Positions 1 through 7,040 of a stretch of DNA of 7,040 nt are shown in pieces. The stretch's first letter is position 1. Every line of letters starts with the position of its first letter. The stretch is from contig DATAHR010000187.1 in assembly GCA_036263035.1 (NCBI GenBank), forward strand, positions 1 through 7,040. Reading direction: 5' to 3'. Position numbers and translations under genes: made by a program. Source of the DNA: JAICYJ01 sp036263035. Lineage in GTDB: Bacteria > Actinomycetota > Thermoleophilia > Gaiellales > JAICJC01. The notes under the pieces are model-generated. The model worked only from the letters and a program-made list of their open reading frames with translations, was not told the origin of the DNA and made no database searches.

Positions 1-805
1 GGAGCAGCGCCGCCTCGTCCAGTGCTCCATACGTCTCGTGGAACGCCGCCCGCCCGGCCGGCGGCAGGTAGCCCCAGTAGAGCGGCAGGTCAATGGCCGG
101 ATCCCCTCGGCAGACGTCGATCCAGTCGATCACGCCGGACAGCTCGCCGCCCTCGTCGACCAGCAGGTGACGGAGATGGAGGTCGCCGTGGCAGACGCGC
201 AAAGAGACCGGATCCGGAGCAGCCAGCTGCACCGCCTGGCGCAGCAGCGGTTCCAGCGCCGGCGGTGGGTGCCAGAGGTTCAGCCGCTCGACGGCGGCCA
301 GCCGCTCCCGAAGCTTTTCGACCCGGAACGGCATGTCCGCTCGGTGGACGACGTCGATCGGCAACGGCTCGCCATCCACCGTGACCTGGACCGGATCGAC
401 ATCGTGCAGCCTTCGCAGGAACACGCCCAGGGCGGCGCCGTGGGCGACCCGCTGCTGCTCGGACGGCGAGGCCTCGCCGACCTCGCGGCCCGGGATGAAC
501 CGGGAGACCGCCCATGGCCACGGAAACGCCTCCGCCGGCTGTCCACGCAGGTCGGCGACCGGAATCCGAAGCGGCAGCAGCGGAGCGAGCTGGACGAGCG
601 CCTGCATCTCGCGCCGCAGGCCTGGGAGCACCATCTCCCGGCGGGGAAACCGCGCAACCCACTCCTCGCCGAGCAGCCACGCCGTGCTGTCCCAGCCCTC
701 ACCCAGCAGGCGAATCGGCGCTGTGGGGAGCTCCGGAAACTGCTCGGCGATCAGCCGCCGCGCGAGCTCGTCGTCGACCACGCGCTCAGCGCTCCACTCC
801 GGCAT
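1..805 (-). CDS. APH-family phosphotransferase (aminoglycoside/choline kinase-like), C-terminus cut by window edge
   Basis: The minus strand reads open from an ATG at 805 to the window edge, giving 268 codons without a stop. The visible protein has the protein-kinase-like fold signature of the APH family (ATP-dependent phosphorylation of small hydroxylated molecules in the cytosol). The catalytic loop CHGDLHLRHLL lies at residues 205-215 with the presumed catalytic base Asp208. A metal-binding loop VIDWIDV follows at 225-231, and the family-typical CRGDPAIDLPLYW at 232-244. The N-lobe shows a GEGWDSTAWLL nucleotide loop at 35-45 and WVARFPR at 49-55, where Arg takes the place usual for the ATP-contacting Lys. 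The Asn usual four residues after the HGD-type Asp-x-x motif is His213 here. The family usually has 280-320 residues, so roughly 20-50 are missing. No Shine-Dalgarno sequence precedes the ATG, but a TATGGT box lies 6 nt upstream, so the message may be leaderless. It is divergent from the Nudix gene at 840. The substrate cannot be told from sequence, and antibiotic resistance should not be assumed. Confidence 0.9.
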   Translation of the reverse strand, partial: MPEWSAERVVDDELARRLIAEQFPELPTAPIRLLGEGWDSTAWLLGEEWVARFPRREMVLPGLRREMQALVQLAPLLPLRIPVADLRGQPAEAFPWPWAVSRFIPGREVGEASPSEQQRVAHGAALGVFLRRLHDVDPVQVTVDGEPLPIDVVHRADMPFRVEKLRERLAAVERLNLWHPPPALEPLLRQAVQLAAPDPVSLRVCHGDLHLRHLLVDEGGELSGVIDWIDVCRGDPAIDLPLYWGYLPPAGRAAFHETYGALDEAALL

Positions 806-811
806 CGGCGG

Positions 812-817
812 ACCATA
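812..817 (-). promoter_or_regulatory. Candidate -10 box for the phosphotransferase gene (leaderless)
   Basis: TATGGT on the minus strand fits TANNNT and ends 6 nt before the ATG at 805. This is the spacing expected when transcription starts at the A of the start codon. No ribosome binding site is visible. The -35 position would fall on TGGGAA at 835-840, a weak match. Assignment is by pattern only. Confidence 0.45.
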
Positions 818-827
818 CCGTCCGCTG

Positions 828-833
828 TAAGCT
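828..833 (+). promoter_or_regulatory. Candidate -10 box for the Nudix-like gene (leaderless)
   Basis: TAAGCT fits TANNNT and ends 6 nt before the ATG at 840, mirroring the arrangement on the other strand. No purine-rich ribosome binding site lies between it and the ATG (the spacer is ATTCCC). The -35 region would overlap the start codon of the divergent phosphotransferase and has no good match to TTGACA. Confidence 0.45.
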
Positions 834-839
834 ATTCCC

Positions 840-1388
840 ATGAGCGAGCAGGCCAGCCCGGCGAGCATGGGCATCGATCCCGGTGAGGAGCATTCGCTCA
901 TCTTCGCCGCGACGGTCTGCGCGATCGTCGAGCACGGCGGCGAGCTGCTGATGGTGCGCCAGCTGAACCGTGAGGGTGAGGAGCGGTGGAACTTCCCCAC
1001 CGGCTGGATGGAGCCGCGCGACGAGGACGGGCACGTGCAGATGCCCGAGCACGTCGTCAACCGCAACCTCCTGATGGAGACCGGGTACGCGGCGTCGGGG
1101 GCGACGCTGATCGGCATCTCACTCGTCCGTGAGCACGACATGGATGGCCGCCGGATCGGCACCTCGATGCGGCTCAACTACCTGTCGAGCCAGCCGCGCC
1201 AGACCAGCTACGCGATCAACGACTCAGACATCCTCGGCGCACCGGAGTGGTTCAAGCCCTCCGACATCGAGGAGCTGATCGCCGACGATCAGGTGAAGGG
1301 CCACCTGACGGCCTCGGCCTTCCGCCACTGGCAGGAGTACCGCCGGACGGGCGCGCTCACCGCCGACGTGGTCGACATCCCGAACTAG
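840..1388 (+). CDS. Nudix-fold protein with degenerate Nudix box
   Basis: A 182-residue protein. Residues about 19-58 look like the first strands of a Nudix fold: a hydrophobic strand (IFAATVCAIV), then GGELLMVRQLN, then RWNFPTGWMEP, which normally leads into the Nudix box GX5EX7REUXEEXGU. The box itself is altered. The helix reads RNLLMETGY at residues 75-83. The two Glu positions expected at 76 and 79 are therefore Asn and Met, and only Glu80 of the RE-x-x-EE core remains. The upstream box Glu aligns with Gln67, and about six extra residues (RDEDGH) sit in the loop. The fold call is fairly secure, but pyrophosphohydrolase activity is doubtful. It may bind a nucleotide without cleaving it, or use other metal ligands. 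There is no helix-turn-helix tail of the NrtR type. The ATG at 840 is chosen because of the -10 box 6 nt upstream; Met10 is an alternative. The gene is divergent from the phosphotransferase and convergent with the MFS gene. Confidence 0.85.
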   Translation: MSEQASPASMGIDPGEEHSLIFAATVCAIVEHGGELLMVRQLNREGEERWNFPTGWMEPRDEDGHVQMPEHVVNRNLLMETGYAASGATLIGISLVREHDMDGRRIGTSMRLNYLSSQPRQTSYAINDSDILGAPEWFKPSDIEELIADDQVKGHLTASAFRHWQEYRRTGALTADVVDIPN

Positions 1389-1402
1389 GCGCCGAGCTAG
1401 GC
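1385..1402. repeat. Direct repeat CTAGGC spanning both convergent stop codons
   Basis: CTAGGC occurs at 1385-1390 and again at 1397-1402, separated by GCCGAG. The first copy supplies the TAG stop of the plus-strand Nudix-like gene. The second supplies, as CTA on the plus strand, the TAG stop of the minus-strand MFS gene. Only 8 bp separate the stops, and no hairpin with a T-run is visible, so any terminator must lie inside a neighbouring gene. The repeat may be no more than the shared use of TAG followed by GC-rich sequence. Confidence 0.5.
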
Positions 1403-2614
1403 GGCTTCCGGCTCCGGCTGCCGCAGCTCGGGCACCGACGCGAGCACCAGCAGCAGGATCGTGCCCGCCACCGTGCCCGCGAGGATCAGCGTCTCGCGGA
1501 CGCCGAGCACCCGTGAGACCGGCCCGACCACCGCGAACGAGACGGGGAGCAGCGAGATCGAGACCATCCAGTCGAGCGACGACACCCGTCCGAGCAGCTC
1601 GGTCGGCACGCGCGACTGCATCGTCGTCGACCACGCCACCAGCCCCGCCGAGAAGCAGGCGCCCGCAAGCGCGGCGATCACGGCCATCTGCCACAGCGCC
1701 TGCGCAACCCCGTAGAGCGCGGTGCCGTACCCGGCGACGATGAAGGCGGCATAGACGAGCCCCAGGCGACGGGCGGGCAGCCCAACCACCGATATCGTCA
1801 CGGCGGCCAGGATCGCACCCGCGCCACCGGCGGCCAGCACCAGCCCGAACCCGCCCGCACCGCCGCCGATGTCGTTCTTGACCAGGTAGGGGACGAGCAC
1901 CTCGATCGGCCCCCAGAACACCAGCACTGCCACCGAGAAGCCGAGCAGGGTGGCCCACAGCCAGACCTGCGTCCGCACGTACCTGGCGCCATCTCGCATG
2001 TCCTCGAGCAGCCGCGACTGCGCGGGCGCGCGGGCTGCCGTCCGCGTTCGCATCAGGGTCAGCATCAGGGCAGCGAACAGCAGCGTGGCGGCATCGAACA
2101 GGAAGGCGGATCCCGACCCGACGGATGCGACCAGCGCCCCACCCAGCGCCGGGCCCAGGAACTGCATCGCCAGCGGCCGCATCGCCTGGTCGAGCGAGTT
2201 GGCCTGGACGAGCAGGTGCTCGGGAACGATCTCGGGGACGATCGCCGTGAAGGACGGGCCGAACAGCGCCTCGCCCATGCCGAACACGACCGACAGCAGG
2301 ATCAGATGCCAGATCTCGACGCTGCCGGCAACCGCCAGCAGTCCGATTGCCAGCGCGGCCAGGGCCCGCAGCAGATTGGCCGCGATCATCAGGGGACGCC
2401 GGCCGGCCCGGTCTGACAGCGCGCCGCTGAACGGCAGCACGATCACCGACGGCAGCGTCCACGCGACCCCCGTGACGGCCAGCGCGAACGGCGAGTTCGA
2501 GATCTGGTACGCCTGCCACGCGATCGCGACGACGTAGACGCCGTCCCCGAGCAGCGACACCGCAAGGCCGGTCCAGAGCAGCCGGAAGTCCCGCAGCCGG
2601 AGAGGCGCCAGCAT
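1397..2614 (-). CDS. MFS transporter, MFS_3/EntS-like exporter family
   Basis: A 405-residue, strongly hydrophobic protein with about 12 predicted membrane helices, so it sits in the cytoplasmic membrane and most likely exports a small molecule by proton antiport. The N-terminus (LRLRDFRLLWTGLAVSLLGDG) is typical of MFS_3 drug and siderophore exporters. The loop between helices 2 and 3 carries motif A, GALSDRAGRRPL, at residues 64-75. Helix 5 carries an antiporter-type motif C fragment, GPALGG, at 154-159. A charged central loop (about 188-215) with an amphipathic EDMRDGARYVR segment divides the two six-helix halves. The length is normal for the family. The ATG at 2614 lies 6 nt after the stop of the crotonase gene and has no strong ribosome binding site (only GGGAAG about 10 nt upstream), so translation is probably coupled to that gene. 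The substrate cannot be predicted. Confidence 0.92.
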   Translation of the reverse strand: MLAPLRLRDFRLLWTGLAVSLLGDGVYVVAIAWQAYQISNSPFALAVTGVAWTLPSVIVLPFSGALSDRAGRRPLMIAANLLRALAALAIGLLAVAGSVEIWHLILLSVVFGMGEALFGPSFTAIVPEIVPEHLLVQANSLDQAMRPLAMQFLGPALGGALVASVGSGSAFLFDAATLLFAALMLTLMRTRTAARAPAQSRLLEDMRDGARYVRTQVWLWATLLGFSVAVLVFWGPIEVLVPYLVKNDIGGGAGGFGLVLAAGGAGAILAAVTISVVGLPARRLGLVYAAFIVAGYGTALYGVAQALWQMAVIAALAGACFSAGLVAWSTTMQSRVPTELLGRVSSLDWMVSISLLPVSFAVVGPVSRVLGVRETLILAGTVAGTILLLVLASVPELRQPEPEAA

Positions 2615-2620
2615 CGCTGA

Positions 2621-3394
2621 TCAGCTTCCCGAGAAGCGCGCCGGCCGTTTCTCCAGGAACGCCGCGACGCCCTCGGCGAAGTCGGCGCCGGCCGCGGCAT
2701 GCGCCTGCATCCGCGCCTCCTCTTCCAGCTGCTCCTCGAACGGACGGCCCGCGCCACCGTCGATCAGCGCCTTCGTCATCGCGATCGCCGCCGTCGGGCC
2801 CTCCGCCAGGGACGCGGCGAGCGCCGCGGCCTCGCCGGCCAGCTCACCGTCCTCGGCTACGCGGTTGACCAGGCCCAGCTGGTGCGCCTCGTCGGCAGGC
2901 ATGGCGCGGCCGGAGACGAGCCACTCGAATGCCGCTGCCGGGCCGATCAGCCGGGGCAGCGTCTGCGAGAGGCCCGAGTCGGGCACGAGGCCGATCCCGA
3001 GGAACGCCGGCACGAGCCGCGCGGAGCGAGCCGCGATGCGCAGGTCGCAGGCCATCGCCAGCGCGAGGCCGGCCCCGGCAGCGGGGCCGTTGAGTGCTGC
3101 GATCATCGGCTTCTCCAGCGAGCGGATCGCGAGCACGGCGGGGTTGAACCAGCGCCGCAGGAGCTCGCCAACCGCCTCCGCGTCCCGCGGAAACTGAGAG
3201 ACATCCTGACCGACGCAGAAGCCGCGGCCGGCGCCGGTCAGCACGACCGCGCGCACCTCGGCGCCGGCCGCCTGCACCAACGCGTCGGCGAGGGCGCGGT
3301 GCATCGCCTCGTCCAGGGCGTTGAGGACGTCCGGGCGGTTGAGGGTGAGCGTCAGCACCGCACCGTCCCGGGCCACCAGCACCTCGTCGCTCAT
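2621..3394 (-). CDS. Enoyl-CoA hydratase/isomerase (crotonase) family protein, PaaG-like
   Basis: A 257-residue crotonase of normal family length, a cytosolic enzyme acting on acyl-CoA thioesters. The oxyanion-hole segments are GFCVGQD (58-64) and GPAAGAGLALAMACDL (103-118). The two Glu residues that perform hydration in classical enoyl-CoA hydratases are absent, aligning by eye with Ala111 and Phe131. An Asp is instead present at 139 in GLVPDSG, the position of the catalytic Asp in PaaG and in dienoyl-CoA isomerase. This favours double-bond or ring isomerisation over hydration. No other phenylacetate-pathway gene is visible, so PaaG function is not claimed; automatic labels may read enoyl-CoA hydratase. 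The ATG at 3394 has a good GGGGAGG site 5 nt upstream. The gene lies 51 nt after the Nudix hydrolase gene and 6 nt before the MFS gene, consistent with one operon. Confidence 0.92.
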   Translation of the reverse strand: MSDEVLVARDGAVLTLTLNRPDVLNALDEAMHRALADALVQAAGAEVRAVVLTGAGRGFCVGQDVSQFPRDAEAVGELLRRWFNPAVLAIRSLEKPMIAALNGPAAGAGLALAMACDLRIAARSARLVPAFLGIGLVPDSGLSQTLPRLIGPAAAFEWLVSGRAMPADEAHQLGLVNRVAEDGELAGEAAALAASLAEGPTAAIAMTKALIDGGAGRPFEEQLEEEARMQAHAAAGADFAEGVAAFLEKRPARFSGS

Positions 3395-3399
3395 ACGAG

Positions 3400-3406
3400 C
3401 CTCCCC
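3400..3406 (-). promoter_or_regulatory. Ribosome binding site of the crotonase gene
   Basis: GGGGAGG on the minus strand, 5 nt from the ATG at 3394. It is the clearest Shine-Dalgarno match in the window and fixes this start. The 51-nt gap (3395-3445) also holds a TAGACT box, but without a -35 partner, so an internal promoter here is weakly supported. Confidence 0.75.
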
Positions 3407-3896
3407 ATCGGCCGAGTCTATGCCCCGCGCGCGCTGGGCGCTGCGTCAGGGCTCGACCGAGACCAGGTGCTGGATCGGCCGGCGGAACCCGTCGGCTACG
3501 TCGATCTCGAGCTCGCGCGCCACGACCTCCGGCAGCAGCGGCCCCGGCTGGCTGCCCGGCCGGTGCCACTCGTGCATGCGCGGGTCGCTCGGCTCGCCAT
3601 GCGGGCCGCTCCGCACTGCCGCCAGCCGGTACAGGATCACCTCGTGGCGATAATCGCCGCTCTCGGTGAAGATGTTCTCGCTGACGTAGAGCAGCCGGCC
3701 CACCTCGATCTCGAGCGCGGCCTCCTCCATCAGCTCCCGCTGCAGGCACTGCTCCGACGTCTCGCCCGGTTCCAGGCCGCCGCCGGGCAGCCAGTAGAAC
3801 ACGTCGCGGTCGGGGTGATGCGTTCGATCCATCAGCACGGCGCCGTCTTCGCGCACGATCACGCCGCGCACCCTGATGGACAGCTCCGGCAGCAGA

Positions 3897-6740
<2,844 letters not shown>

Positions 6741-6743
6741 GTA

Positions 6744-6749
6744 CCCCCC
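6744..6749 (-). promoter_or_regulatory. Ribosome binding site supporting the GTG start of uvrA
   Basis: A run of six G on the minus strand ends 3 nt before the GTG at 6740, so its first four G lie about 5 nt from the start codon. No comparable purine-rich stretch is properly placed before the alternative ATG at 6812. Together with the protein alignment this favours the shorter UvrA. Confidence 0.6.
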
Positions 6750-6756
6750 AGATGTG

Positions 6757-6768
6757 GCTTGATCAAGC
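6757..6768. repeat. 12-bp perfect palindrome in the uvrA leader
   Basis: GCTTGATCAAGC is its own reverse complement. It lies between the proposed -10 box and the uvrA GTG, within the predicted 5' untranslated region. With no loop it is better suited to binding a dimeric protein on DNA than to forming an RNA hairpin. It could be a second operator or chance. Confidence 0.45.
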
Positions 6769-6781
6769 GGTAGAGCCTTGG

Positions 6782-6787
6782 ATTCTA
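6782..6787 (-). promoter_or_regulatory. Candidate -10 box of the uvrA promoter
   Basis: TAGAAT on the minus strand is close to TATAAT. Transcription would start near 6775, giving a leader of about 35 nt with the G-rich ribosome binding site before GTG 6740. At 17-nt spacing the -35 hexamer would be GCGTTC (6805-6810), inside the SOS box, so a bound repressor would block RNA polymerase. The -35 match is poor, as is common in high-GC Actinomycetota. Confidence 0.55.
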
Positions 6788-6803
6788 GCAGTGGCGAGGC
6801 AGG

Positions 6804-6817
6804 CGAACGCATGTTCG
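6804..6817. promoter_or_regulatory. LexA operator (SOS box) upstream of uvrA
   Basis: The minus strand reads CGAACATGCGTTCG, two perfect CGAAC/GTTCG arms around a 4-bp centre. This satisfies the GAAC-N4-GTTC pattern of LexA (DinR) boxes known from Actinomycetota and Bacillota, including the R-N-R-Y centre of the Bacillus consensus. It sits 16 nt upstream of the proposed -10 box and covers the expected -35, a classic repressor position. uvrA is a well-known SOS gene in many bacteria. The match and placement are seen directly; LexA binding is inferred. Confidence 0.8.
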
Positions 6818-6832
6818 GTGCAGCCTAGCACC
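6817..6832. repeat. Small inverted repeat next to the SOS box
   Basis: On the minus strand GGTGC and GCACC flank a 6-nt centre, TAGGCT. It shares one base with the SOS box. As RNA it would be a 5-bp hairpin without a T-run, too weak for a clear terminator of the upstream gene. The centre also fits TANNNT and ends 9 nt before the unlikely ATG at 6812. Confidence 0.35.
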
Positions 6833-6854
6833 ACCCCTCGGACGTCGCGGGAAT

Positions 6855-7040
6855 CTAGCCGTCTTCGTCGTCCGAGAACGCCTGGAGCCAGACCCGCGAG
6901 GTTTGGCCCCGGCTGACGACGCGGATGCCCGGCTCCGCCGGATAGGGCGCGAACCCGCCCGTCTCGCCACCGTCCGCGGGCATGCCGAGCAGAGCACGCG
7001 TGAGCGTCGACGTGGCGTGCATCAGCTCGTCCAGCGCCGA
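6855..7040 (-). CDS. Hypothetical protein, C-terminal 61 codons (N-terminus beyond window)
   Basis: The minus strand is open from the window edge to a TAG at 6855-6857, giving 61 residues that end in an acidic FSDDEDG tail. Nearly every third base is G or C in this frame, as in the recognised genes, which supports real coding. The segment begins SALDELMHATSTLTRALLG, probably a helix, and continues into PGIRVVSRGQTSRVWLQAF, which looks like strands. I do not recognise a family. It is encoded on the same strand as uvrA, 114 nt upstream of its GTG start. The SOS box and -10 between them suggest that uvrA has its own promoter, so the two need not be one operon. Confidence 0.65.
   Translation of the reverse strand, partial: SALDELMHATSTLTRALLGMPADGGETGGFAPYPAEPGIRVVSRGQTSRVWLQAFSDDEDG

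Noticed and set aside
1..805. An antibiotic-resistance aminoglycoside phosphotransferase.
   Set aside because: The APH fold covers kinases for many substrates. There is no close resemblance to a known resistance enzyme and no mobile-element context.
38..886. A 282-codon open frame on the plus strand at the left end.
   Set aside because: The opposite strand encodes an APH kinase with catalytic motifs, and this frame runs through both the divergent promoters and the start of the Nudix-like gene.
1224..2519. A 431-codon minus-strand frame overlapping the MFS gene.
   Set aside because: It is a frame-shifted copy of the MFS region, hydrophilic and rich in Arg, Gly and Ala, and it runs into the convergent Nudix-like gene.
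6817..6832. A possible rho-independent terminator for the gene at 6855-7040.
   Set aside because: The stem is only 5 bp and no T-run follows on the minus strand, so it is kept only as an inverted repeat.
6785..6997. A 70-codon minus-strand frame upstream of uvrA.
   Set aside because: It is Arg/Ser-rich, out of frame with the segment that shows proper third-position GC bias (6855-7040), and crosses the SOS box.

Overview
This is a chromosomal stretch of a high-GC bacterium with strong G/C bias at third codon positions. TANNNT-type -10 boxes close to start codons and a GAAC-N4-GTTC SOS operator suggest Actinomycetota. A deep-branching class such as Thermoleophilia is a guess. There are no mobile elements, tRNA/rRNA genes, CRISPR arrays or phage genes. 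The window reads as ordinary core and accessory chromosome rather than an island.

Layout from left to right. (1) Positions 1-805, minus strand: most of an APH/choline-kinase-type phosphotransferase, cut by the left edge. (2) Positions 806-839: a 34-bp divergent intergenic spacer carrying two back-to-back -10-like boxes, each 6 nt from its start codon, which suggests leaderless transcripts. (3) Positions 840-1388, plus strand: a Nudix-fold protein whose Nudix box is badly degenerate. It ends 8 bp from a convergent gene. (4) Positions 1397-6740, minus strand, read right to left: uvrA, a Nudix hydrolase overlapping the uvrA end, a PaaG-like crotonase, and an MFS exporter 6 nt after the crotonase. 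The four are tightly packed and probably form an operon. (5) Positions 6741-6854: the uvrA control region, with a near-perfect SOS box, a TAGAAT -10, a 12-bp palindrome and a purine-rich ribosome binding site. (6) Positions 6855-7040, minus strand: the C-terminal 61 codons of an unrecognised protein, cut by the right edge.

Functionally, uvrA is the damage-recognition ATPase of nucleotide excision repair, and its promoter architecture points to LexA control. The genes behind it (Nudix hydrolase, acyl-CoA isomerase/hydratase-type enzyme, exporter) could be read as housecleaning, acyl-CoA metabolism and efflux functions that ride on the same transcript. That link rests on gene spacing only. No new multi-gene system is evident. 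The observations most worth a second look are the SOS box that also corrects the uvrA start, the degenerate Nudix protein, and the compact divergent leaderless promoter pair.
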